Of a stretch of 64,000 nucleotides of DNA, positions 22,501-31,830 are shown one piece after another. The stretch is from Hormiphora californensis (taxonomy: Eukaryota > Ctenophora > Tentaculata > Cydippida > Pleurobrachiidae). The stretch lies in contig CM035361.1 of assembly GCA_020137815.1 (NCBI GenBank), positions 735,524-799,523 on the forward strand, read 5' to 3'. Below the pieces are notes generated by a model. The model was not told the DNA's origin, made no database searches, and saw only the letters and a program-made list of their open reading frames with translations. The number at the start of each line of letters is the position of its first letter. Position 1 is the stretch's first letter. Both the position numbers and the translations under genes were made by a program.

Positions 22501-25500
22501 ATCCCTGTGAGATATAATAATACTTTCTGCACGAACACAGTGTCAGGCGACTCAAGTGAGATAGAAGGTTGGATTTAGGCTTTAGCCGGGAGGGTTCAAT
22601 TTCCTCATATTCTGATGATTCAGACAAATTAATTTCATTTCCCACCATTTCCCCAAACATCTCTACTTGACGAATGTCGGGCTTTCCCAATTTTAGTGCC
22701 CTAAAATCTTGGTACAAACCTAAAATCGATCACTCACCTGATAGTACTGGCATCGGTAAAAGTTTCGATGCATCAAGTTTTGCAGATCTTCCGGGGGTGG
22801 TATCCTGTAATGGAGGAAGGATAATAATAATAACAATAATAATATCAGCATTTGTATACACGCTCAGACCCTGTAGAATACTAGAATCTAAAAAACCCTA
22901 GTAACACAGAGCATCAGAGCGGTTCACCTTATGATAGTATAGGTCTTTTTATATCTTTATGAAAAAGCTGCGGTGGCAGCAGCGTGAGACACGGTAGTAG
23001 GGAACTATGCAGCTTTATAACTTACGATGAACTAATGGAAAAAGGGAATCAGCATAGTAAGGATCCTTTTGGGGAACACACAAAATCCGACAAATTGCTG
23101 TTAGCATGGCAGAATTTACCGGCAAAGTAAGTAATTAGTAAAACTTACGTGTTAAGAAATACAGCGGTTGTTTCGTGATCTTCATTTTCCGGATGAAGGA
23201 AATCCCTCATAAAGTTACTGACGGTACTGGTATTGATATACCCGCAAACCACCTGGAGGGAAAGATGTAATCTTTTCCGGGAAAAAAGGAAATTAAGATT
23301 TGTTGAACTCTTAAGAGTTGCAGCTCGATGGTAATATCAAGACGTTCCCGTGATTATAAATCTAACGCATTACTACATAAAATCACGCGTGACATTGTGT
23401 AACAGCTATGTAAAGTTTAGAAACACCATATTAGGGAAACACCATATTCGGGCATACATACCACGTGACTACTTTTGCTGTCATCGTATTCCATCAAATA
23501 GGGAGGGTTCTTTTTAAACATCTCCACTAAGGCCGGACCGAAAGATGCAAACACCATCTGTATAGATGGTATGGGTGTTGTTATACATGTGTTGTTAGTG
23601 TACTAAGGTTTTAGCTGTAAAATATTCGCTGAGAGTTTTAGAGAAAAGTTGAAAAGAGAGCTCATGCACATTGAAAACAAGAATTGGATCCAGTGATCAT
23701 CATCATCAGAGATGAAAAAGTTTATGAAGGAGCAATATCATATGATCACTGGATCCACAAATACGACAAAACTGCGGTAACACTTAAAATCACACGCTGA
23801 GTATAACATCTAGCTCGGCCGACCCTTAAAATGGAGGAAAAATGGAGAGAGTTTCAACCTTTCACCAAAGGATCTTCATTCGATGACTTTACTGAAATAT
23901 TGTATTTACCAGAACCCCAAATCATGATCTTAAACACTGAAATTTCCGCTGAATGATGTTTCCGTGTAAGGGTCGACCGAGTTTTGTGTTTTTTGTTGAA
24001 GCGGGCACCAGATCAGAACATGTTGAAGAGTGCGTAAATTGATAGATTTGGGGGATGCAAATACTCGAATTTTCGGATCCCACACGTGACAACATATATG
24101 GTATGTGTTTATTATGTCCATATATGGTACATGTGTTTGTATAAACCCACAAGAAACAGCTATCTCTCTCGAGCTGGATATGTTTAGCACCATATTTGGG
24201 CATATGTAACTCACCACTCCGAACGCAATGAGGAAGATGATAACGATTCGGGTGCTCATTACTTTGGGAGATATGTCACCATACCCAATTGATGTCACCG
24301 TTACCTAGGTGATTATTCAGTGAACGATTCATCATTCAGTGACAACCTACACGATGAACTCGATTTAGGTGGACAGTTTTTGTTGGGTATACATTGTTTT
24401 GTAAAACCACCCATCAGAATCGTCTGATTTTTTCTTGCCTTTTGCGCCTGATCCCAGCCGGTAACCACCATTTCCTTTTAAATTTTCAAAGAGATACATC
24501 ACACATGTAAAGTTCTTCTGGTGCCCGCTTCAAAGACACAATGCTGCACTGCTAGCCGGATGGGAATGATATATCATTCTGACACTCACCAGACCTATTC
24601 CAATGAGAATGATAATAACAGCCTTGCTGTACGGTGTCTCTGGGTTTATGTCTCCGTACCCGATTGTCGATATTGTGACCTATTGCAATATAATATGACC
24701 CGTTTAATATCTGTTCGAGAGCTCAGATATAGCCTAGAGCCATTCAGATATATACCCAGTTTTGTTAAATTACGCATTTTCTTCAATCTGAGCTTTTGTA
24801 CCCTCTAAACTAACCCAACAACGTTGCCCCATCCCCATCAACCCACAATTATCATTCCACCCCCGCCCCTCCCACCCCACCACACCCCACCCAACCTCAC
24901 CCCTCCCACCCCACCACACCCCTCCCACCCCCGTATACCCCCTTTGGAACTCACAATGAGAAAATAAAGACACTGGAAAAAGTCGAGACTGCTGACCGGA
25001 TCAGACATCTTAGCGACAATGTAGTATAGACCCGCTGCCGATAACCAGAAACTGACGAACTGGCATAACGTCCGAGAGAGGGTCAACATTTTACTGAGGG
25101 AGGGAGAAGGTCAACATTTTACTGAGGGAGGGGAGAAATAGGGTCAACATTTTACTGAGGGAGAGGGGGACAGCTTGATAATCATTGAAAAACGTTAACT
25201 CGGAGATAAATTAATTGTTCATACTCATTTATGAGGTTAATGATAGTGTTCTCCGAACATAAGAGAATCTAATCAAGTCAAGATGAAATAGTATGGATCT
25301 GCATATATATCTTGTTTTAAAAATAGAGCTCGAAATGAGTCCTGTGGTCCGAAGTTCGAATGTTCAATTCTAATCAACTCACTGTGAGGAGATAAGCTTC
25401 ACTGCAGCCACGTCATCTCCAAAAGATAAAAGCTTTAACGCCCGGACAAACCGTAAACCTGGAAAAATTTGTTAAATTGTTGCCCTATTTAAAAAAAGAA

Positions 25501-28500
25501 GAAAAATCTGAATTGTTGTCCGCTATATAATGCGTGACACACAGCTGACCCAAGATTTGCTAAATGTTTCTTTCTACTTGAGTCGCAGCTGTGCCCGCGT
25601 GTATTATCAAGTACATGAATAACATTTCAACTCTTATCACTTACCTAACCAGGTTTTTCCGATTCCTATGGCAACTATTGCTGGTGGAATGGTACAAAAA
25701 TCAATAAGGGAACCAACCTCAACCCAAAAACACAGCTTATCTTTTGATACGATATACTGAAACATAAATCAGATGTAATGATCCCCCATGCTGACCTGTA
25801 TTACATGTATTGTAAAATTAAGAAAATAAAATAAGTTCGGTACATTTTGAAAATTGCTCAACAGCAAACTCGATCTCATCTGTTAACTTTTATCAACAAA
25901 CACATGAACTGAATATATCAAAACTCTTATAAAACTGAACTATCTGATCTCTCTTACCATGATAATGAATCTCCAGAGAAAAAATAAGTTGCAAATTAGC
26001 TCCGTAATAATAATGGCATCGGTGTACTCAACACACCTTTCCGTCTGGTAGAAGGTATTTGTAACAAACATTCCTGGGGGAAGGTATTTGTAACAAACAT
26101 TCCTGGGGGGGAAGGTATTTGTAACAAACATTCCTGGGGGGAAGGTATTTGTAACAAACATTCCTGGGGGGAAGGTATTTGTAACAAACATTCCTGAGAG
26201 AGATTGGGTGAGAGAGGGGAATTAAACAAACATTCCTGGGGGGAAGGGAGAAATTAAGAGGAAAATATTGGCCTACGCTGCAGTCCCCTATTATACCAGC
26301 CCTAGTATTAGTAAAAAAGCAGCCTGGCTGCACGTCGCGAAGCGTGGCTTTTTGAGCGAAAAGCCTGGTTTCCGAGCCCACCGAACTTTTGGGGTGGTTA
26401 TTGACGGAGAAGCCTCGCTCAAAAAGCGAGGCTGCTTTTTTACTAGTGGCCGTCAAAAAAGTGTGTAGTGGTGGTCTGCAACGTATGCCAAAGGGAAATC
26501 ATGCTTGATCTCCAGAGAAAGAAATTAAACAGTTTCTCCGGATAAGCTGGAATCATTTCCCTGTGGAGAGGGGAATCCTTGAAAGGATCGGGAGTGACAA
26601 GTGTCTCAAATATATGACGACTCCCAAACACAGACCTATTTATAGAAATAAGATTCATTATCACTAATATTACCTATAGCAATTAGATTCATAATGATTG
26701 ACATCCAAGTCATAGTCCGTCCTTTTTTAGTTTTCGGATAACTTATATCCTCTGCGAACTGCACCACCTTCCGTTGTATGTTGTACACTCGTCGTAAAAA
26801 TCTGGGAGACACAACAGCTCTGTCGGTTTGTTAGGTACGGGTTTTTTTCTTGTGCAAAGATGAGGTGGGAAGATAGTATACGGAATCGAGAAGAATGGTT
26901 AGGTTTTTTCTTGTGCAGAAGATATTATAGGAAGTTGTTAGGTACGGGTTTTCATTTTCTTGTGCAGAAGAGGGTAGGAGCAGTTTGTTCAGTAAGGGGC
27001 CGGGACTCTCAACAAGGAGCAGTATATAATAGGGAAGTAATGAGAAGAATTGGGAATGTGTAAAGGAATATATTGGGATCTCAAAAGACTACCTTGAATT
27101 GTGCTTCAAGGAGGGGAAGGATCAGAACGAATTTACTGTGTTTGTTCAAGGTCAAATGGGGTAACGAATAATCAAGAAGGTTAAATGATCAAAATTAGTT
27201 TGATGTTCACTTTGATTTACCAGGATCGATTTGGTGCTTTGATTGATTTGTTTTGATTTAGGAAGTATATAATTAGGACATCAAGTGGAATCACTGATTC
27301 AATCAGAGAGAGAGACAGATGAATAATATATAATTGACAGTGATAACCTACATATAGGTAAAGTTAACTCTCATATTAAACGTTGGACCATCATGATCAC
27401 TGCCATCAGAACTAAGTATTGATGGACGTAATGCTTTCCTTCGTCCACTGTGATAGAATTCGAGAGATAGAATTCGAGAGATAGAATTCGAGATATAGAA
27501 TTCGGGAGATAGAATTCGGAAGATAGAATTTGGGGGGATTGAGATGTATTAGAAGAATAGAATTGAGATAGATAAGAAGAAGGAATGGCCTCTAGATAAA
27601 TTTTGGGTAGTTTGTCAAATACCACACCTTGAATGTCTTTGATTTCCAATCAACATTCTGAGTAAATCGAAATGGAAACATTGGATCGGTTCAGCTCAAA
27701 GAGAACTGAAAGCAAAGCTGTGGCCTGCACAACTGCTATGAAACGATTAAGTTCCACCATGGAGGTGAAATTAAACTTTTGATGAAAAAGCAAACACATT
27801 TAACGAAGTTCACGTTTGTGTCTAACCATCATCAACGCCGAAATAGGGAACAACGTGATGAAGGTCAGAGCCTAGTTCACGCGGTGTTTATTTCGAGGTG
27901 TCTGTAGCAGTAAAGTACGGTACCTGATACAGCTAAAATTAATTTCTTCCTGCTCATAATCTCTTCTTCTTCTCCGTTGTCGCTGCTTGTTCCACTGTAT
28001 CAGTTGCACTGTTGAGAAGAGAGAGAGGGGACGATTATTATGGAAGTATCAGCTGTCCAGCTACCTTGTCGCATATAAGACCGTCCTCTTCGCACCGGGC
28101 GAGGCAGGGAGGGATCCTCATTTTTCTAGAGGGTTTCGGCAGGGGGAGGGTGGGGTTGGGGAGGGTGGGGGTTTGTTGTACACTTACAGGTGAGACGCCA
28201 GCTCATGATGACCATAAGACCCCCGATAAAGGGGACCACGGATGAAATTATAAAAATTATCCATGTCCCCTCTGGCTGGCAGGTCGCTCCGCTCTTAGTC
28301 AGGAAACCGCCTGAGTACAGGTGTTATTAGTTGGGATCGGAATGGATTGAGGAAATGGTAAAAGGTTTCATCAAAATAAAGACTACAAAGCTGATCTGGG
28401 ACAAGTCGAAAGAAGTATGAAGGGGAAATCAAATTTTCAATAAATGAGAGTTTGGAAATTGGGAACTCCAACAAATTGCAATTGGTGAATTGGGGTTTTG

Positions 28501-28601
28501 GTTAATAGGATACGAGTAAATGGGGGTGAACACTCCAGTGAATTTTAGAGGCTCCGACTTGTTGGTATGCTACACTTGGTTTGTAGGGCTTACTTACCCA
28601 T
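6238..28601 (-). CDS. Slo1/BK-type large-conductance potassium channel, about 30 exons
   Basis: Pore-forming subunit of a voltage- and ligand-gated K+ channel in the plasma membrane. Exons in order (minus strand): 28601-28598, 28310-28188, 28008-27924, 26801-26674, 26073-25958, 25756-25645, 25458-25383, 25093-24955, 24679-24590 or 24304-24215, 23557-23462, 23252-23149, 22804-22738, 22504-22383, 22066-21928, 21675-21577, 21424-21243, 21069-20980, 20744-20659, 20479-20350, 20240-20134, 19978-19878, 17856-17767, 17573-17433, 15952-15841, 15522-15395 or 14368-14208, 13727-13631, 9445-9372, 9249-9161, 7832-7727, 6515-6238. Codon phases agree at all junctions except 13631/9445 and 9161/7832, where a small exon may be missing. 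The product (about 1,100 aa) shows S0, S1-S6, RCK1 and RCK2 in Slo1 order. Motifs include STIGYGD, EPDAEDAANILR and FSTMIANLIMMSSF. Recognition is by memory of Slo1 proteins, not by a search; the splice model is inferred. Confidence 0.9.
6883..6972. repeat. 10-bp tandem repeat GATTTGAAAG
   Basis: About nine copies of AGATTTGAAA with one ATATGAAAG variant, just upstream (coding sense) of the BK last exon. Confidence 0.85.
7965..8854. mobile_element. Foldback element with terminal poly-C/poly-G, 890 bp
   Basis: Arms of about 330 bp begin CCGTGTGCGGCAAAAAAAAG followed by a C-run, and mirror at the right end. TA flanks both sides. The centre (8280-8560) is also palindromic. Located in a BK 3' intron. 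Confidence 0.82.
9056..9158. repeat. 33-bp tandem repeat after BK exon 29
   Basis: Three copies of a unit containing TTGAGCTCAATTGAGTTATT, starting immediately beyond the exon 29 donor. Confidence 0.8.
9161..9445 (-). CDS. BK channel exons 28-29: end of RCK2
   Basis: Exon 28 (9445-9372) encodes PWLRTRMSCRIAQISLRDER then FSRF. Exon 29 (9249-9161) encodes VYGELFVFLLHNYSMLALGL then YRSYHHTTK. They match Slo1 RCRVAQLALLDGPFADL and [23 protein letters not shown]. Exons 28 and 29 join in phase 2. The exon 29 donor (GTTTGG) gives phase 1, whereas the next exon needs phase 0, so either another donor or a microexon is used. A 33-bp tandem repeat begins directly after the donor. Confidence 0.75.
9791..9883 (-). 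mobile_element. hAT-type MITE, copy 1 (truncated)
   Basis: Starts CAGGAACCGACCGAA and contains the family interior (TCACGTGACCTAAATAACG). The other terminus is missing. A second copy in the opposite orientation follows. Confidence 0.75.
9937..10040 (+). mobile_element. hAT-type MITE, copy 2
   Basis: CAGGAACCGACCGACACAAG at the left; right end decays after GATTCGGTC. Inverted relative to copy 1. Confidence 0.75.
11359..11412. repeat. Perfect 23-bp inverted repeat
   Basis: CTATGGTGTTTTGAACACTA ... around TGGATCTA. It lies about 50 bases before the large foldback element. Confidence 0.85.
11466..12934. mobile_element. Foldback element, about 700-bp arms, 1.47 kb
   Basis: Two nearly identical arms in opposite orientation around a short unique centre (about 12180-12216). 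Ends CACGGTGCCCCTGAAGG / CCTTCAGGGGCACCGTG with a 4-bp direct repeat CTAA outside. It lies in the third intron of the nested secreted-protein gene and inside a BK intron. No ORF for a transposase. Confidence 0.85.
13007..13115 (+). mobile_element. hAT-type MITE, copy 3, with 8-bp duplication
   Basis: 109 bp with terminal inverted repeats CAGGAACCGACCG / CGGTCGGTTTCTG. Flanked by an exact 8-bp duplication GTAGATTG, the length typical of hAT transposition. Confidence 0.85.
13631..13727 (-). CDS. BK channel exon 26: RCK2 after the bowl
   Basis: 97-base exon encoding TFYNEKLMRIIRTLITGIGN then HRNEAPAENCLP. Matches Slo1 TYFNDNILTLIRTLVTGGA. Phase 0 in agrees with exon 25a. Its phase-1 donor does not match the next recognised exon (9445, phase 0), so a short exon is probably missing from my model. 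Confidence 0.82.
14208..14368 (-). CDS. BK exon 25b: calcium-bowl position, alternative B
   Basis: Second version of the bowl exon: acceptor CTTTTCAG, same phase in. Encodes VSDSNVQFMVSQTKEGYTQG then SPPLQMSLPFSRGQAFIVSV and LDSLLSL. It too lacks the aspartate run. At the position homologous to the exon 25a donor there is no in-frame GT. The nearest GT (14227) shifts the frame. An in-frame GTAGGG at 14207 would add CISGDRE and rejoin exon 26 correctly. It may be a true alternative exon, a poison exon or a decaying duplicate. A truncated further copy lies upstream. Confidence 0.6.
14425..14585 (-). pseudogene. Truncated extra copy of BK exon 25b
   Basis: The acceptor and first half of exon 25b (through SPPL) are repeated almost identically at about 14432-14512, without the conserved PFSRGQAF half. 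A shorter fragment (TGGAGCCCTGGGTATAG) follows near 14560. The copies share flanking sequence with exon 25b, so they arose by local tandem duplication. Confidence 0.75.
14888..15005. mobile_element. Palindromic MITE (GTCGTGCCTGAAC family), copy 2
   Basis: Shares GTCGTGCCTGAACCTCA, GCTATTTTCCAC and GAACCTGAGGTTCAG with copy 1, in palindromic order. Confidence 0.7.
15395..15522 (-). CDS. BK exon 25a: calcium-bowl position, alternative A
   Basis: 128-base exon, acceptor ...CCACCAG, donor GTGAGA, phase 1 in and 0 out. Encodes VNDSNVQFMEKSKGNGMG then ALYMALPFTRGQAFIVSVLD. It matches Slo1 [20 protein letters not shown] up to QF, after which the aspartate run is replaced by EKSKGNGMG. The later part matches QPFACGTAFAVSVLDSLMS. 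The high-affinity calcium bowl is therefore absent in this exon. Confidence 0.85.
15841..15952 (-). CDS. BK channel exon 24: RCK2, leads into bowl region
   Basis: 112-base exon, phase 0 in and 1 out. Encodes IKGCRGSDITDTSNTAKYRL then SEKPIRNRTQIPIISEI. The end corresponds to Slo1 VPVITEL, directly before the calcium bowl. Its phase-1 donor accepts either of two downstream exons. Confidence 0.8.
16341..16722 (-). mobile_element. tRNA-derived SINE
   Basis: The minus strand starts GGCAGGGTGGTGTAGTGGCT. It has a Pol III A box (TGTAGTGGCTAGT) and B box (GGTTCGATCC), and a CTCTCAC anticodon-loop-like sequence as in tRNA-Glu. About 300 bases of unrelated body follow, ending in an AT-rich tail with AATAAA. 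The anticodon stem is not well paired and a long body follows, so it is a SINE rather than a tRNA gene. Confidence 0.7.
17433..19978 (-). CDS. BK channel exons 21-23: core of RCK2
   Basis: Exon 21 (19978-19878) encodes HIIVCVFGDANAPTVGLRNL then LLPLRNSNLPTDE. Exon 22 (17856-17767) encodes VKKVLLLGRKEYIEKEWSDI. Exon 23 (17573-17433) encodes GSPIRREDVISAGVQNCLMC, LILSSALQSKATDPNLVDKE and TILSFLQ. These match Slo1 VVVCIFGD...GLRNLVMPLRAS, HIVFVG and GTPLSRADLRAV...CVILSA. Phases 1-0, 0-0 and 0-0 are consistent. A 1.4-kb TTAA-flanked element occupies the intron between exons 21 and 22. Confidence 0.88.
17895..19273. mobile_element. TTAA-flanked foldback element, 1.38 kb
   Basis: Terminal inverted repeats AGGGATACTGACATATTCAA, each flanked outside by TTAA. 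Subterminal imperfect inverted arms of several hundred bases surround three tandem units of about 140 bp (18490-18890, core TTTGATACGCTGAATCACG). TTAA targets are typical of Kolobok and piggyBac groups. No transposase remains. Confidence 0.78.
18490..18890. repeat. Three tandem 140-bp units inside the TTAA element
   Basis: Each unit contains ACTAATTnTGATACG, TGAATCACGTGAGC and GTGCCCTAATTGAGCA variants. The copies have diverged moderately. Confidence 0.75.
19495..19580. repeat. (AG)n microsatellite in BK intron
   Basis: About 86 bases of uninterrupted AG. Other BK-locus tracts are shorter (13818-13838). Confidence 0.95.
20134..20479 (-). CDS. BK channel exons 19-20: RCK1-RCK2 linker and RCK2 start
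   Basis: Exon 19 (20479-20350) encodes an Asn run (NANNNNNNNHS) then a basic stretch ending EYTPHWKQLSQEERAK, a disordered-looking linker. Exon 20 (20240-20134) encodes LDERLTLDGSGTFHWREP then CALEDVTMTKEDVATLTG. The latter matches Slo1 TGMFHWCPxRxLEDVILTR at the end of the linker and start of RCK2. Confidence 0.85.
20503..20516. promoter_or_regulatory. X-box-like palindrome (RFX-type site)
   Basis: GTTACCATGGCAAC fits the RFX X-box consensus at every position. It lies in the BK intron between exons 18 and 19. Function is inferred from the motif only. Confidence 0.35.
20564..20660 (-). promoter_or_regulatory. Tandem 20-bp repeat: three donor copies and four CRE octamers
   Basis: TGACGTCA occurs at 20564, 20604, 20624 and 20644. 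The last three are in a 20-bp repeat which, on the coding strand, also repeats the exon 18 donor (ACG followed by GTAATT). TGACGTCA is the full palindromic CREB/ATF site. Whether it binds protein in this intron is unknown; the repeat and sequence matches are seen directly. Confidence 0.6.
20659..21069 (-). CDS. BK channel exons 17-18: end of RCK1 and Cys-rich strand
   Basis: Exon 17 (21069-20980) encodes ILFNPSPHVFTFSHGTQGIF and IAQNPTVVK. Exon 18 (20744-20659) encodes AAYYCFKCHEYATQAD then IVKCNCDKNTHY. This matches Slo1 ...FFYCKACHDD...KKCGCKR, including the CxxCH motif. In vertebrates this exon boundary is the main alternative-splice hot spot (STREX). Here its donor lies in a 20-bp tandem repeat. 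Confidence 0.85.
21243..23252 (-). CDS. BK channel exons 11-16: RCK1 regulatory domain
   Basis: Six exons (23252-23149, 22804-22738, 22504-22383, 22066-21928, 21675-21577, 21424-21243) encode the first cytosolic RCK domain. Landmarks are VVCGYINTSTVSNFMRDFLH, NLMHRNFYRCQYYQ, RVKLTTAKACLVIANKHS, AEPDAEDAANILR, VISLKNYKSDVRVIIQILNY, LKLGLLGKSCLCPGFSTM and FLGMTFPEVAELCLIKLHIL. At the Slo1 RCK1 calcium-site positions, the Asp of the xDF motif is kept, the second Asp aligns with Glu, and the Met of the FSTM region is kept. RCK1 calcium sensing could therefore persist. Alignment is by eye. Confidence 0.9.
23462..23557 (-). CDS. BK channel exon 10: end of S6 and S6-RCK1 linker
   Basis: 96-base exon in phase 0, encoding MVFASFGPALVEMFKKNPP then YLMEYDDSKSSHV. 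Corresponds to Slo1 MFASYVPEIIEL. Of the two inner-mouth glutamates of vertebrate Slo1, the first position is Ala here and the second is Glu. Both pore exons splice to it in phase. Confidence 0.85.
24215..24304 (-). CDS. BK alternative pore exon B (second selectivity-filter exon)
   Basis: 90-base exon, phase 0 at both ends, acceptor ...CACCTAG, donor GTGAGT. Encodes VTVTSIGYGDISPKVMSTR then IVIIFLIAFGV. It has the same GYGD filter as exon A, with TSI in place of STI and a different, more basic post-filter loop. Including both exons would place two filters in one subunit and wreck the fold, so the pair is most simply read as mutually exclusive. Intact splice sites and no stops argue against a pseudoexon. 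Confidence 0.88.
24590..24679 (-). CDS. BK alternative pore exon A (selectivity filter, start of S6)
   Basis: 90-base exon, phase 0 at both ends, acceptor ...GCAATAG, donor GTGAGT. Encodes VTISTIGYGDINPETPYSK then AVIIILIGIGL. STIGYGD is the K+-channel signature filter, closely matching Slo1 STVGYGD. The following hydrophobic stretch is the first half of S6, completed by exon 10 (MVFASFGPALVEM). It is followed 286 bases downstream by a same-length, same-phase alternative. Confidence 0.93.
24955..25093 (-). CDS. BK channel exon 8: S5 and pore turret
   Basis: 139-base exon, phase 2 in and 0 out. Encodes MLTLSRTLCQFVSFWLSAAG, then LYYIVAKMSDPVSSLDFFQC and LYFLI. It aligns with Slo1 S5 (STWLTAAGF), the turret (SGDPW) and the start of the pore helix. 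It ends just before the selectivity filter, which is supplied by one of two alternative exons downstream. Confidence 0.87.
25083..25165 (-). repeat. Triplicated acceptor and first 13 bases of BK exon 8
   Basis: The stretch CCCTCAG plus TAAAATGTTGACC occurs three times (periods about 28 and 33 bases). Only the copy next to the S5 exon gives an open frame; the upstream acceptors would lead to in-frame stops. This is the second exon of this gene whose 3' splice site is tandemly repeated. Confidence 0.85.
25383..25756 (-). CDS. BK channel exons 6-7: S3 and voltage-sensor S4
   Basis: Exon 6 (25756-25645) encodes YIVSKDKLCFWVEVGSLID then FCTIPPAIVAIGIGKTWLG. This is the Slo1 S2-S3 loop and S3, including the conserved KLxFW and TxPP motifs. 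Exon 7 (25458-25383) encodes LRFVRALKLLSFGDDVAAV. S4 therefore keeps the two arginines of LRFxRAL and has Lys in the third basic position. Donor of exon 6 is GTAAGT (after TTAG), not the earlier GTTAGG, because only the former keeps the S4 frame. Confidence 0.85.
25958..26073 (-). CDS. BK channel exon 5: S1-S2 linker and S2
   Basis: 116-base exon, phase 1 in and 0 out. Encodes MFVTNTFYQTERCVEYTDA, completing S1 and forming the extracellular linker with one cysteine that matches the Slo1 ESC position. The S2 helix IIITELICNLFFLWRFIIM follows. Its acceptor lies in the most exon-proximal of five tandem 29-31 bp units that each carry the same pyrimidine tract plus CAG. The proximal acceptor is chosen because it gives the right phase. 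Confidence 0.78.
26051..26260 (-). repeat. Tandem repeat carrying five copies of a 3' splice site
   Basis: Five units of 29-31 bases (plus-strand core GGTATTTGTAACAAACATTC) plus a degenerate sixth near 26235. On the coding strand every unit contains a C-rich tract, CAG and the first 16 bases of BK exon 5. Unit lengths differ by one base because the G-run varies (5, 7, 6, 6), so use of upstream acceptors would change reading frame. Confidence 0.85.
26297..26452. repeat. Inverted-repeat element in BK S1-S2 intron
   Basis: CTAGTATTAGTAAAAAAGCA at the left and GCTGCTTTTTTACTAGTGGC at the right, with hairpins inside. The sequence before it (GGCCTACGCTGCAGTCCCCT) recurs at 45392, marking a shared repeat family. 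Confidence 0.6.
26480..26640 (-). pseudogene. Probable relic of a duplicated S2 exon in the BK gene
   Basis: The minus strand encodes PEKLFNFFLWRSSM, close to the true S2 exon (ELICNLFFLWRFIIM), and the nucleotides around TTTCTCTGGAGAT are shared. Where the real exon has ATG followed by GTAAG, the copy has ATG followed by ATTTCC, so the donor is lost. No in-frame acceptor and donor pair joins it cleanly to its neighbours. I read it as a decayed exon duplicate; chance similarity is possible. Confidence 0.4.
26674..26801 (-). CDS. BK channel exon 4: end of S0-S1 loop and S1
   Basis: 128-base exon. It encodes FLRRVYNIQRKVVQF, a polar stretch, then GRTMTWMSIIMNLIAIG, which corresponds to the beginning of Slo1 S1 (a conserved G-R before the helix and an I-G near its end). 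Donor GTAATA, phase 1. A short near-copy of the end of this exon (ATAATGAATCTTATTTC) follows within about 30 bases and overlaps the start of the S2-like relic. Confidence 0.8.
27924..28008 (-). CDS. BK channel exon 3: arginine-rich S0-S1 loop
   Basis: 85-base exon with acceptor after ...CTCAACAG and donor GTACCG. It encodes LQLIQWNKQRQRRRRR followed by DYEQEEINFSCIR, a cytoplasmic loop with five consecutive arginines and then acidic residues. Phase 1 in and 2 out match both neighbours. In Slo1 the S0-S1 loop is cytosolic and also charged, so the position fits. Confidence 0.75.
28188..28601 (-). CDS. BK channel exons 1-2: start codon and S0 segment
   Basis: Exon 1 contributes only ATG plus one base (28601-28598), followed by a GTAAGT donor. 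Joined to exon 2 (28310-28188) it reads MGGFLTKSG..., then an extracellular stretch with one Cys, then a hydrophobic segment (IIFIISSVVPFIGGLMVIM) ending in WRLTC. This matches the S0 helix that is unique to Slo1 channels, where the N-terminus is extracellular. The start is chosen because this ATG is in phase with the S0 exon and sits exactly at a strong donor site. A four-base coding exon 1 is unusual but consistent. The 5' untranslated region upstream was not delimited. Confidence 0.78.
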
Positions 28602-29096
28602 TCTGCTGGAGGGATGGACGGATCACATGACAGCTCTCACCGCGTGGGTCTCTCAATTACATATTGTGCTATAATAACATGTGGTCATTAGAATTTAATT
28701 GATAAAGATTAGGAAACTATAAAGTAATTTTTAGATTTAGAAGAATATCTCTGTAAATTGAACTTGCAGAACCAACAACAACAAGGATATCCACACTAAT
28801 ATTTCATGAATATTTAATGCGAGGATATGAGACAATCTAACATCCGCAACTCACAACACACATGACCACATCACAAATTATGAGAGGATACAAAGGAAGC
28901 ATAATTAAATGCAAATAAATTAAATACAACTTTGTTTCGTATTATAGGAGAGCAGTCCAAGCTAATTAGAAATGAGATATCGGTAAGAACGCTTAGTCCG
29001 ATATCGTGACCATGAAGATGGGAAATTAAACTGAGGCACCTGTGGAGAGAGATAGACACACAGACGTAAAACAGTAGTAATGCGAGAGAGATAGAC

Positions 29097-31830
<2,734 letters not shown>

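Noticed and set aside
23898-23921. 24-base micro-exon between pore exon B and exon 10 of BK
   Set aside because: Flanked by AG and GT, but exons 9 and 10 already join in phase and Slo1 has no extra residues here.
27650-27780. Possible BK exon encoding a hydrophobic stretch (FIAVVQATALLSVLFEL)
   Set aside because: The preceding exon ends in phase 2, which reads into a stop here, and the exons on either side (27924 and 26801) already join in phase.
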